Source: Epiperipatus broadwayi
Taxonomy: Eukaryota > Onychophora > Udeonychophora > Euonychophora > Peripatidae
NCBI GenBank assembly: GCA_028023455.1
Contig: JAQFVV010000042.1
Span: 4,049,739 to 4,113,738, forward strand
Direction of reading: 5' to 3'
DNA length: 64,000 nucleotides
Translations under genes and position numbers: made by a program
In this document: positions 54,072 to 64,000 of the stretch, piece after piece
Layout of the letters: the number at the start of each line of letters is the position of its first letter
Numbering within the stretch: the first letter of the stretch is position 1
The notes under the pieces: generated by a model
What the model was told of the DNA's origin: nothing
The model's database searches: none
Seen by the model: the letters and a program-made list of their open reading frames with translations, nothing else

Positions 54072-55299
54072 CAATAAAAATGTACAATTCTATAATTGAT
54101 TTTGGTTGTTCATATGCTGATGAAAATAAAGCTTCCAAATAGTAATTGCAATATATTGTATCTGTACACAACAAAATGATGACTGCAATCATGAAAATGT
54201 AATTTTAGAGATCATATTTTTACATTGAACTTAAATTTAGAATTTACATAGCATCTATCTATAAAATATTAATTCTTAAAGATCTTTTTATTTGTGTTTT
54301 TGTCATTTGTAAAATTGAAATAAATACTGTTACTGAATATAAATATAAAATGTCTACATATGTTTAATTAGTATACTTTTATTAATGTGGAGAAAGCAAT
54401 CATAAACTCCTTTGTATATTATGTTGAAAAATTTACGATGATATTCCAATAATATCATAGTAATTAAATTGCTTTTATTTATAATAACTATTGTATTTTG
54501 AATACCCCTGAACAGTTATAAGAATTATTATTAATTTTTTTATGTTTTTTTTTCAAATGAGTTATTTAAAATTTTAATTCTCTGAATTATTGAACATTGA
54601 AATCAATCATTCAAGCCAAGAGCTAATTATTTACTTTACTCCAACTATTGTAAGAATGAGTAATCATTAGATACAATAAGCATCAGAATTAAAGTAAAAT
54701 AAATAGTTAGCTCTTGAAAGGTATTTATGTAAGTCAAATCTCTTAAGAAATAGCAATAATAAACATTTCTATTCTTCTCCTAAATTAGTTCAAATGAAGT
54801 GATTTTTGAAAGTCTCAGAAATGATAATTTTTATTTTGCATATCTTATTTGAATAAGAATCAATCAAAATACTCCCTTCCCCCCTATATATTTGATGGGC
54901 CAGTATTGCATTTAATGATGATAATTCAGGTCAAGTTTAATTGTAAGCAATTACCTTTGTTAAAAAGTTTCACCTTTTTTTTATTAATTTTCTTTTTCTG
55001 GAGCCACATATTTTGCCTTTTGCGTAGAGAACTCTGACAAGCACTTAAAATTACGTGTATATGTTGAAGTATTTTAAATAATATAATTTTGAACAGTACT
55101 GCTTTCATTATATTAATTATATCATTTATTGTGTATTTACATTTTACAATCTTATTTTTTAAAAACAGTCTCATTAGAATGATGTTATAACATTTGCGAG
55201 TATTTGCTATGCACAGTCATCTGTGTTAATTGGCATAGAATCTTAAGATTACTAACAATTTGTATTGTTTTAATAATAATTATAAAATGATTTTAATTA
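54072..55299. other. AT-rich non-coding DNA, nothing recognised
   Basis: Minor open frames on both strands at 54849-55174 overlap and lack signatures. Confidence 0.5.
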
Positions 55300-55450
55300 G
55301 AGAGGATTTGAACCTAGATTTTTAAACTCCCTTTAGTCATCCACTTCATCTTATACCACCAATACACATGATCACATACATGTTTAAATGATCTCCAATA
55401 TATATATATATTTCGTGCTGAACCAGCATTCCAGTTCAGATCTCCTCTGA
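55300..55450 (-). mobile_element. Family 1 hammerhead repeat, decayed
   Basis: Plus text GAGGATTTGAACCTAGATTT, TCATCCACTTCATCTTATAC, ATGATCACATACATG, then the ribozyme complement at 55388-55448: minus strand TGAACTGGAATGCTGGTTC, AGCACGAAA, a (TA)n expansion in the stem III region and TTGGAGATC. CTGATGA is lost (CTGGA), stem II and GAAA are kept. Confidence 0.6.
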
Positions 55451-56245
55451 TTATATCTAGCTTAAGTATATGTACTATACTCGTATTTAAAATATTAAAA
55501 ATTTATTTGGAAAATAACCTTTTCTGTTTGTCTGTTTGCTTTTTAGAGGACAAACAAACTAAATGTTAAAAATAATCAACTGGTATTAATTTAATTCTTT
55601 TAATACATTTTTTTTTTTTTTAACATAATAGTAATTTCTAATTCAAAGACTAGATCCTGGTATTAGAATCAAGACACTCGTTGATATCTTTTAAATTATG
55701 TAAACTTTTTTTAAGCATTAAATACTGAATTCTAGTTTTAAGTCTCATATTTTTTTTTTTTTTATTAAACGATTGCTAGAATCACAGGAAATCAGAATTT
55801 TCTCATCTTTAATACAAAATTATGTCTACAGAGCCTTGATCTGCTCAATTTTTTCGTAAAGAAAAGACAGGTTTATACTCAATTTTTTTTTTTAATCATT
55901 TATTTCAATGAATTAAAAGATTAATTTTTCACTCTACAGCAAATTATTTTTTATTATTTTAGTTATTCTGTAGTTTACTTATTGACAGTTTTTACAACAA
56001 ACATGCTTACTATATTTTTTTGTAAGGAATAATCTGAAGAACTTAGACTTTTGATATTATTGTATGTATTTATTTCATGTATATAATATTTTATCTTTCT
56101 GGTTTTATAATATGTATTTAAAAATTTTCACTATAATTTATATTATGAAATAAATATTTGTTTTTAAATGCATGATATCTATTTCATAATCAAAATAAAA
56201 ATCATAGATCACATGACCCTATTCTCTTAAGCTTGTAAGTTATTA
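55451..56245. other. AT-rich non-coding DNA, nothing recognised
   Basis: Several T runs. No repeat recognised. Confidence 0.5.
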
Positions 56246-56621
56246 ACAATGAGGATTGCCAATTCCTCAACAAGCTTTGTGATAAATGCTTAGCCAGAGA
56301 AAGCATTTAAAATATCTCTGTCAGAACCCTCCCCAAACCCCTGACCATGGTTTCGTGCTTTGGCACTCCTCAGAGGGGTGTCAGGATAGATGTAGTGTCT
56401 GAACCTACCCTGACACCTCTCTGAGGAGTGCCAAAGCACGAAACCATGGTCAGAGATTTGGGGAGGGGTTCCTGACAGAGATATTTTAAATGCTTACTCT
56501 GGCTAAGCATTTATCACAAAGTTCAGGGGTTTGGAGAGGGATTCCTGACAGATATTTTAAATGCTTTCTCTGGCTAAGCATTTATCACAAAGCTTGTTGA
56601 GGAATTGGCAATCCTCATTGT
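56246..56621. mobile_element. Foldback MITE with TTA target duplication (Harbinger-like)
   Basis: Ends ACAATGAGGATTGCCAATTC are perfect inverted repeats continuing into CTCAACAAGCTTTGTGATAA, flanked by TTA at 56243-56245 and 56622-56624. A 3-bp TWA duplication suggests the PIF/Harbinger group. The arms run almost to the centre, where CCATGGTTTCGTGCTTTGGC and ACTCCTCAGAGGGGTGTCAGG face their complements across a 24-base loop. The right arm has an extra partial copy: GGGTTCCTGACAGAGATATT through TTTATCACAAAG is followed by GGATTCCTGACAGATATTTT through the same end, about 80 bp of local duplication. No coding capacity. Confidence 0.85.
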
Positions 56622-58014
56622 TTATCTATTTCATAAGTTTAATATTTCCTATGTTTCTTATATTGAAAATTTTTTTAAGAGTTATATTTTTAATTTTATT
56701 ACATATGTTGAAAGCTTTTAGATTTTCCACTTTATATATGTTACTTTGTCACTGACTATATTCATCTTTCACTTATACAAAAAGATATTTACAAAACATT
56801 TTTCATCAGATTAGAAGATTAGGATCTGATTAAGAAAACATTTCTTAATTATAAAGTTTTGTGTAGCTTTAGATCTTTGGAAAATGTCATTAAGAGAAAG
56901 AAGTTTAAAAATGAAATTACATCTTTAAATATTTTTCTGAAACATTGTTTAATATTTGTTATTAAATATATAAATTATTCATTATTATAATATAATTATG
57001 ATATTTTTATTTTGTTTTCTTCCTATTTTAATGGTATTTCTTTTAAGTATTTGAAGTGAATTATAGTATACAACACCCATTGAATTATTGCTTTATGTTT
57101 CCAAATAGTACCGGAAATTGTTGTTTTCGTTAACCACATTATTCAAAAAATATTCGTTTATATAACCACTATGTTATATATGTATGAATTCTTTTTAAAA
57201 AAAAAAACAGGAAGTAAAAAGATTTACTTACTATTATTTCATTTCGTTTAGAAAAATAAACTGACCTGATTTATTTAATTTTATTTTTCATCAAAAAAAA
57301 AAAGTTAAGTAGGAGGAAATTTATCATTTCAAAATTACCTGATTTATCATCACTGCATTTCAAAAAGTGTGAATGAACAAAGGATGAATTCACATGTGTG
57401 TGTATTTCTCATTCCTTCCTCACAGACATACATACATAAAAATGCTTGTGTGTGGACATGTGTAGATTATGAGTAGGGTTAAAGTCAATATTGCCCATCT
57501 AGCATGGACCCACCTCCAGGATGTGGTTTGCCCCCTACTAATATTTATGTGAATCAAGTTATGATTCATTCTTAATTTTAAATGGAAAATCCTCATTCCT
57601 TAAGTGCCGCTTCACCACAAACTTTTTATTAAACTTGATTATTTATAATAATGTGAGTGTGTTGTACATATTTAAGATTCTTTGTTTGCTTGATTTTTTT
57701 TTTTTTTTTAACGACTCCTTTATTGTTTGAAAGTATTAAAAAAGTTTTTAAATGAGTTTTTACATATATCTATAAGTACGTTAATAATAAGCTACAAAAC
57801 AAATTTATGGAATCTAATAAAAAAAAAAAATTTTTTTTTTGGTTACTTATTGAACCTTCAGATGTTTATAAATTTATTTTGAAATAATATATATTGCAAA
57901 TATATTATACTACTATGTTGATATAAAAAATACCATCTACCTTATTCAATTTATTAAAATAAATGAATTCTACAAAAATATTATATATGTTAATACAGAA
58001 GTATACGATTGTTT
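56622..58014. other. AT-rich non-coding DNA
   Basis: A segment at 57470-57540 (CCATCTAGCATGGACCCACC, ATGTGGTTTGCCCCC) has higher G+C but is not recognised. Confidence 0.45.
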
Positions 58015-58310
58015 ATATATGTAATATATGCGGGTTCCAGTTCAGACTTTCACACGACCCACCACTCTCAGTGCCATCTCATATTGCTGACCCACCTGAT
58101 CACACACATGTTGAGTACTGATTATATATAGGTGTGTGTGTGTGTGAGGATAGTAATCTAGACCAACTGATGATTGCTGTTTTAGCATATTGGTGATTAT
58201 TTATCTTTTCACCATGTGTGTGATCAGATGGGTTAGCAATATGAGATGGCACTGAGAGTGGTGGGTCGTGTGAAAATCTGAGTTCGAATCCCGCATATAT
58301 TACATATATA
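58015..58310. mobile_element. Inverted pair of family 1 hammerhead repeats
   Basis: Left arm 58030-58113 (GGGTTCCAGTTCAGACTTTC, ACACGACCCACCACTCTCAG, TGCCATCTCATATTGCTGAC) is mirrored by 58210-58298. The right arm carries a broken ribozyme on the plus strand: CTGATGA at 58167-58173 and stem II TTGCTGTTTTAGCA, after which GAAA and stem III are deleted and TATTGGTG follows directly. The left copy is cut before reaching its ribozyme. A (GT)n lies in the loop. Confidence 0.72.
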
Positions 58311-58747
58311 AAATGCAGATTTAAACCTGTACAATGTATTGATTGTTTATATATATATAACATTTTTTATTTCATTACCTTTTTTTTTTTTACAATTAAA
58401 TGATGAATATCAACATGATAATAATATGCATTAAAAAACCTTGGAAGTTTAAATAATGTAGAATCTCTTAAGCAATTAGTTCTAAACAAACGCATGTCTG
58501 GAATACTGTAAGAAATTTCATTAATACAGTTTACCATGTTGTTTTATATTCTTTGACTATCTTTACCAAAAATAATATATCACTAAGATTCTTAATAGCT
58601 TTAATGAATCACAGTGAGAAGAGTTTCACAGTGTTCAAAACTTTGCATTATAATAATTTATAAATTTTCTTTGTAATGCATCCAATGCTCTTCTAAGACA
58701 GTGATTGTCAGAGTTCCAAATAACACTTCCATAATTTAGAATAGGTA
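58311..58747. other. AT-rich non-coding DNA, nothing recognised
   Basis: T run at 58379-58390; no repeat recognised. Confidence 0.5.
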
Positions 58748-58985
58748 ATACCAAAGACATAAATAGATCACATGATCACTATCTCTTATAGATCCTAAGA
58801 TCTAGGTGCAGTGTTCTCATCCAAATCTCCTCACTGATGAAGGCCACAAGCCAGAAACTAGTCTGGGGATATTGGATGAGTAGGCACTAGATAGCGATTT
58901 TATGTACAAGCCTTCAGGCATCCATTGATTACTCTGGTTGGCACAGGGTGGCACTACTGTATGGAGAGTTTTGCCTTGTTTATTG
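58748..58985 (+). mobile_element. Hammerhead-bearing repeat, family 3
   Basis: Starts ATCACATGATCACTATCTC and jumps to TAGATCCTAAGATCTAGGTG, so about 200 bases present in the 60.8-kb copy are missing. Then the ribozyme, TAGGCACTAGATAGCGATTT, GCATCCATTGATTACTCTGG, GGTGGCACTACTGTATGGAG and AGTTTTGCC. This terminal sequence is the same in all family 3 copies. Confidence 0.8.
58818..58878 (+). ncRNA. Hammerhead ribozyme, family 3, best copy
   Basis: Outer stem I CATCC (58818-58822) pairs with GGATG (58874-58878); inner stem I TCCTCA pairs with TGGGGA (six pairs, one G-U); CTGATGA at 58834-58840; stem II GGC/GCC around loop CACAA, with an A-A closing pair; GAAA at 58854-58857; CTAG, then UC, giving the classic GUC cleavage triplet. 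Cleavage predicted between 58863 and 58864. Stem III is only the self-complementary CTAG, so a stable stem III would need two ribozymes side by side. Activity not tested. Confidence 0.85.
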
Positions 58986-59467
58986 ACATAAATAGATGTT
59001 CATAAGTTTCTTTATTAAGGAATCTTACTTCCCTAAAGATTGCAACCCACAACTTCAAAAATTTTAGAGCATATACATGAACATAATTATGTATTATTAA
59101 AGAAATTATTAACAATGATATACAAATAGCTCAAAATACCTTCAAAAGACTGTTGTTGAAACAAGTTTGGCAGTAAAAAAATATTTTTTATAGATAGAAA
59201 AGCATCCTTGGTCTTATTTGCTAGAGCTTGCCATCTCTTTAATTTATAAAGTTTTTGATACAAATTCATTCTAAAAGATTATTTTATAGAAAATGAAATT
59301 ATTTTGTATTAATGCCTTGTCCAATATCATTTAGTTTAAAATTATATAGATATATATTAATTCCAATACCATCCCTATTTTTTCCATGTCCGCCACACAT
59401 TCTTGAAATATACGAATAAAGACATCCAAGTCCTTATTCATATGTTGTGAAATAGAAGTTTTAAACA

Positions 59468-59509
<42 letters not shown>

Positions 59510-60779
59510 ATAATAATAAGAATTCCAACCAATAGGACTTGAAAATATTATATGCACATCATCTACAATCTCAAAAATACTTTAAAAGATAAGTACAATA
59601 TCAGATTTTTTTGAAAATGTTTGCTGTTGCTAGACATACTTTAAAATCTTCAACAGTAATTACTGTCATGCCAAGCAATGTTTGGTATTTTGGGCATTAT
59701 GATGGCACTATGATCACTATATCTTTTTGTTATTATCATGCTCAGTTTAATTTTATTTCAGAAATTATTCTAAAATTATTAGTTAGGGAAAATATCTGAA
59801 GATGTCAGCATCAGATGAACCTTTAGTAAATTATGTGTAATTTCCACAATAATGAAGACAGCTCTGCCCCATTTTGATCTCAGTAGAAGTGACAATTTTT
59901 TTATTGTTTGAGTGTTTCATTCACCTCAGGCAAAATTTTCAATTTTTCCTATTTGAAAAGAAAAATTATAATTTTCAGTAATTTGTTTACATAATGAAGG
60001 TTATTTATGCAATACTTTTGTAAAATACTTACTACAATTAGATTTTATTTTAAAACCTTTATTTTTAAGAGGATAACTCCTAAAATGTTTGTTACAGTTA
60101 AGGTAGTATATATTGGTAAATAGAATGTTTTTTGTCAATACCGATAAATAAATTTAAAAAAAAAAATTAATAACAAATTTAATGTTAACTTTTAATATAT
60201 ATTTTCTTTCCTTAAAAATAATTAACCGTAAATTTATTTTAAATTTAAAAATGGAATTCAAATATTTAATTTTTTGAATAGATAAAATACAGCTAATAAT
60301 GCCAACCTTCATTATTATAATAAGAAGTCTTAGTATTTTATTTTCCTATTTTACAAAATTCAAATATTAACTTTTAGCATGTCTATTGTTTGAAAGCTTA
60401 CATTTGTAATAAATAATGAAAGATTATCAATATATGATATAGAAAAAATATTCATTTGTAAAAATAAAATGTTCAAATATAGAGGAAGTTCTTGTTAGAA
60501 CCTGTTTAATAAGACAGGAGGAGTTTGAACATTAAAGACTTAAGTTATTTTCTATAATTAATTGTTGTTTTCCTTAAATAAAACTATTTGATATTTCAAC
60601 ACAGGATAGTTTTACTTGCCAGTGAATGTTATTTACATGCTGACTGGCATCTATTTAGTGATTTCTGAATTGGTTTTTGAAGTCCATTAAATTAACCATT
60701 TATCACTAATTTTGAACCTATTTGAACCAAATAAAAATAAATGAGATATAACAACTATAAAATTACACATAATCACTAT
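58986..60779. other. AT-rich non-coding DNA with a (TTA)n tract
   Basis: A trinucleotide repeat (TTA)n runs from about 59470 to 59520. Short open frames at 59087-59269 and 59611-59799 have no signature. Confidence 0.55.
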
Positions 60780-61105
60780 TTCTTATGCTACACAGACCCA
60801 TATGACTATATAAGCTATTGAGCTTAGATTGAAAATATTGTGTTTTCAATTTATTCTCATAGTTTTGTAGTTAAGTAGAGATAAAAGGTGGCTGCTGGAG
60901 GGTTGCATTAGATCCTAAGATCTAGGTGTAGTGCTATCAGATCCAAAGCTCCTCACTGACCAAGGCCACAAGCCAGAAACTAGTCTGGGGATATTGGATG
61001 AGTAGCCACTAGATAGGGATTTTATGCACAAGCCTTCTGGCATCCATTGATTACTCTGGTTGACACTGAGAGGCACTACTGTATGGAGAGTTTTGCCTGT
61101 TTTAA
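60780..61105 (+). mobile_element. Hammerhead-bearing repeat, family 3, longest unit
   Basis: ATAATCACTATTTCTTATGC, GATTGAAAATATTGTGTTTTC, GTAGTTAAGTAGAGATAAAAG, GTGGCTGCTGGAGGGTTGCA, TTAGATCCTAAGATCTAGGTG, ribozyme relic, TAGATAGGGATTTTATGCAC, GGCACTACTGTATGGAGAG, TTTTGCCTGTT. About 325 bp. Used here as the model for the complete unit. Confidence 0.8.
60941..61001 (+). ncRNA. Hammerhead ribozyme, family 3, core mutated
   Basis: Arms and stem II (GGC/GCC), GAAA and CTAGTC are as in the 58.8-kb copy, but the catalytic box reads CTGACCA instead of CTGATGA. Two core bases (U7 and G8) are changed. G8 is the proposed general acid residue, so this copy should be dead. Confidence 0.75.
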
Positions 61106-61638
61106 TAACTATAAAATTAGTTTGGTTTCAAAGAATTAAATATAATACTCATTGAAATAGATGATTATTGATAACAAATATGAAACATAGTGATATGCTA
61201 TCCAAAATAAATAAATAAAAAATAAAAACATTAAAATTTGTAAATTAGTAAATTTTATATGGTGGCAGCATTTCCCCCTCCACCTCAGCTTACTTTGAAA
61301 ACATCAAAACAACTAAAGAGATCATAGTATGCTGACAATGAGACTTATTTTGTTTCTATTGGAAAAGGATATTTTGTAGAACATATTTAATTGTGATGGA
61401 AAATATAGTACAGTAAGTTTATTACAAATTTTATTTTTTAAATAAATGTGAATGAGTAAATACACACATTTGACATAGATGTAAGTGTACTTTTTCAATT
61501 CATGATTAATAGTTGTTTTTTTTTAAATTATTGTTTGTACTATAATCTTATCCTGTATATATATACTAAATACATAGAAAAGCTTGTGTTATATATATAT
61601 AATATCATTTTATATTCAACTAATAAAATAAATACAAT
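61106..61638. other. AT-rich non-coding DNA, nothing recognised
   Basis: No repeat or gene recognised. Confidence 0.5.
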
Positions 61639-61971
61639 AATATAAATTCGAACTTTTAATCCATATGGAAGTGCTTTCAGACTATCTAAATATTCTTTAT
61701 CACCTAACTTTAAAAAATTTTTTTAAATCAAAAGGTATGTTCAAAGACAATCACTTTCTATTTTTAGCTTTCCCATAATTCATTAATTTTTACAGGCAGC
61801 AAATGTAAAAATTAATAATACCTTTAAAAATTAATGAATTGTGAGAAAACTAAAAGTAGACAGTAATTGTTTTTGGACATACTTTAAATTTTTTTTTAAA
61901 AAGTTAGTTGATAAGGGCTACTTAGATAGTTGAAAGCGCTTCTATATGGAATAAAAGTTTGAATTTATATT
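61639..61971. mobile_element. Foldback element, about 333 bp
   Basis: AATATAAATTCGAACTTTTA at the left faces AAAAGTTTGAATTTATATT at the right. The arms also share CCATATGGAAG/CCATATAGAAG, GCTTTCAGACTATCTAAATA, TATCACCTAACTTT, AGTATGTCCAAA, CTATTTTTAGCTTTC and ATTCATTAATTTTTA, meeting near 61810. About 85 percent identity between the arms by eye. A TA on each side is possible as target duplication. Confidence 0.75.
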
Positions 61972-63477
61972 AGTGTTTATTTTATTATTTGGATATAAAA
62001 TTATATATATAGCCTTGAGCATTATTCCACTTATTATTTAAGTAATACTTTGAGTACAATTTGAAAATTATAATTATAGTTTGTAATGTTATAATTGACT
62101 ATTTATTAGTCTGAATTCAGAACAGATTATATTTATCTGTTTAAAGAGGTTTATTTAAACTTCTCTGTATCAATAATTTCAATCTCTATGATCAAGTTAC
62201 AGGTTGTCTTAATGACAGTTTGAAATTGTTGATTGTTATTGATATTGGGTTTGTCCAAGTGTTGACTGGTATTTAATGAATATGTGTATGTGTTGAAAAA
62301 CATTCTACATGTGCAGTTCAATAAATAATATATATTCTATTATAATCATATGTGAACTGTTGTATGTGATGTATGATGTTTGCAAGGGAAGCTTGGAACA
62401 AAATGTAGCAGATATTATGGTTCCATTATAATTATTTATTATAAAAAAAATTAATAATAATTCCTTTCATTTACACTTTATTCCATGTATTATATTGTTT
62501 CAACATTTAATGTTCTTTTCTTACACTTTTTACTATTCAGCCCAGAGCTGCAAATATATTTAAATAATCATGATTATATCTATATTACTATATAAATGTG
62601 AAAGTGTTTGTTTGTGACTTTATAACTCAACAAATATTGCACCAATCTTGAAGAATCTTGCATGTGTGTGTAGAATTTTACTAGCGTATACATTTTTACT
62701 TTAATTGTTTTAAAAAAAAAAATGTGTGGAAAATCTATATCATAATTGTTTTCGAATGACATAAAAATGCAAAAAGAGGGCAGCACTGATTAAAAATATA
62801 CAGAATTGGAAATTTTTTTAAACAAAAAGTATAGTTTTTGGTAAAGCAAAATAAATTTGATTTTGTAAATATATTTTAAATTAATTAAACTGTGTTTGTA
62901 CTACATATTTAATTTTCTCATTTGAATAATGACAATTTAGATCAATTATAACAATGAAGTTGAAATATATATTTAACACATGTTAAAGTAAAATTTAAAA
63001 TGATACAGATATAGCAAGAGAAATGTTACTGAATTTGATAAACTTTTATTATGAAATTGATCAACTTTTAGGATACCAGTTTAAATATATTTGTCATGTG
63101 AAAAAGTTAATTTTAAAGCATCCCAGGTATAGCAACAGTAATACTGAATTTGATCAACTTTTACCATTTCCATTTACGTATATTTCCATATTGTAAAATA
63201 AGATGCTATGGCCTGCATATTGAAATACATACTAGAGAAGTGGAGAATTTGTTTTTGGTAATCCAGATAAAATTTTATTGCATAAATATATTTTAAATTA
63301 TTTAAATTTTATTTGAACTATGTATTAAATTTTCACTTGCATACTTTAAAATTTTATAGCCATTTTAAAATTATTACATGAGAAATATAAAATAATTTAT
63401 TTAAAGTTAAGTTATATTTCTTACAATACTGCTATTGATAATTATTCCATGTAAATATTACATAAATATCACATGAT
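61972..63477. other. AT-rich non-coding DNA, nothing recognised
   Basis: No gene or element recognised. A similar pair of segments (near 62810-62900 and 63240-63320: GTAAATATATTTTAAATTA and CATAAATATATTTTAAATTA) may be an old direct repeat. Confidence 0.45.
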
Positions 63478-63790
63478 CACTATTTTCTGGTTATTAAAGA
63501 ACCCATGACACCAAAATGTATGGATGCTGAACTGGGTTTAGATCTATATAATTATACAAGCAAATGAGTTTGGATTGAAGACATTATTGTTTTTATTTTG
63601 GATTCATTCGAAGATTTATGTGCAGTGCTCTCGTATCCAAGTCTCCTCACTGATGAAGGCCACAATCTAGAAACTTGTCTGGGGATATTGGGTCAGTAAG
63701 CACCAGATAGGGATTTTATACACAAACCTTCTTGTATCTAGCATTGGGTGGCACTACTCAATGGAGAGTTTTGCATCTATTATTACGTAA
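63478..63790 (+). mobile_element. Hammerhead-bearing repeat, family 3
   Basis: GATCACTATTTTCTGGTTAT, TAAAGAACCCATGACACC, AAAATGTATGGATGCTGAAC (this upstream part is also found at 53.61 kb), ribozyme, AGATAGGGATTTTATACAC, GGTGGCACTACTCAATGGAG, AGTTTTGCATC. A deletion removes the GGTGGCTGCTGGAG block. Confidence 0.78.
63634..63694 (+). ncRNA. Hammerhead ribozyme, family 3, core intact, stem II weakened
   Basis: TATCC, GTCTCCTCA, CTGATGA (63650-63656), AGGCCACAATCTA (stem II reduced to about two pairs), GAAA (63670-63673), CTTGTC, TGGGGATATTGGG. NUH triplet GTC; cleavage predicted between 63679 and 63680. Inner stem I TCCTCA/TGGGGA is intact. Confidence 0.75.
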
Positions 63791-64000
63791 ATATATTTTA
63801 ATTATCAAACTTTCTACAGACACAAGAGAATAGAGAAATGGAGAGAATTAATGAGTAAAACTTTTATTTGGAATTCAACATATCAAAAATGGAATATATA
63901 AATATATTTTAATTATCAAACTTTCTAATAAAGCAAGATAACAACTAGAAAAATGGAATCTATTAGCAAGGAATATTTTTATCTGGTATTCAATACCTCA
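63791..64000. other. AT-rich non-coding DNA with a local direct repeat
   Basis: AAATATATTTTAATTATCAA then ACTTTCTA occurs at 63789-63816 and again at 63900-63927. Nothing else recognised before the window ends. Confidence 0.6.

Noticed and set aside
55546-55563. 18-nt exon after TTTGCTTTTTAG
   Set aside because: Donor GTTAAA is poor and the peptide RTNKLN carries no information.
1-64000. CRISPR arrays, operons, bacterial promoters or terminators
   Set aside because: The sequence is animal nuclear DNA; no regular spacer arrays or operon-like gene order exist.

Overview
The window is a stretch of very AT-rich (roughly three quarters A+T by eye) animal nuclear DNA with no complete protein-coding gene. 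The mobile elements suggest an invertebrate metazoan: RTE-type LINEs with a TGATGATGA tail, Penelope-like elements (PLEs) with GIY-YIG remnants, hAT transposons with GTF2IRD2/ZBED-like fragments, very short tRNA-derived SINEs, and many hammerhead ribozymes. I cannot name the phylum. The only host signals are three tiny plus-strand exon candidates (30, 36 and 48 nt at 8.55, 23.91 and 32.34 kb), each bounded by AG and GT and divisible by three. They suggest that much of the window is giant intron of one gene.

Layout. 0-5 kb: SINE fragments and a hAT MITE carrying part of a transposase. 5.2-8.3 kb: a decayed, nearly full-length RTE with a SINE inside it. 10.2 kb: first hammerhead repeat (family 1). 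13.8-14.8 kb: a PLE remnant between inverted arms. 15.7-19.9 kb: three RTE pieces; one has the longest open frame in the window (227 codons). 20.7-22.9 kb: a dead hAT transposase gene. 23.3-25.7 kb: five SINEs, three with clear target-site duplications. 27.4-28.2 kb: tandem hammerhead repeats. 28.6 kb: a hAT MITE with a perfect 8-bp duplication. 30.5 kb: an inverted hammerhead repeat pair. 33.3-34.0 kb: a nearly perfect 719-bp palindrome with two mirrored PLE endonuclease tails. 34.3-37.4 kb: decayed RTE, SINEs and hammerhead family 2. 38.8-43.1 kb: hammerhead family 1, SINE, a 141-bp hairpin and two hAT MITEs. 43.4-49.0 kb: RTE pieces. 50-62 kb: foldback elements and hammerhead family 3. 63.5 kb: a last family 3 copy.

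The most notable content is a set of about 18 loci in three sequence families that fold as minimal type I hammerhead ribozymes. Ten keep the CTGATGA, GAAA and NUH core. The families share no obvious sequence outside the core but share the architecture: stem I in two helices split by an internal loop, a short stem II, and a stem III of only one to three pairs. Stem II shows compensatory changes between copies. The units occur in direct tandem (about 159-bp and 480-bp periods) and as inverted pairs, like the terminal repeats of PLEs and the metazoan retrozymes described by Cervera and De la Peña. PLE coding remnants lie in the same window, so the likely reading is PLE terminal repeats or non-autonomous retrozymes that depend on PLE enzymes.

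All statements come from reading the sequence by eye. Boundaries of old elements are good to about 10-30 bases unless a target-site duplication is given. No database search or folding program was run.
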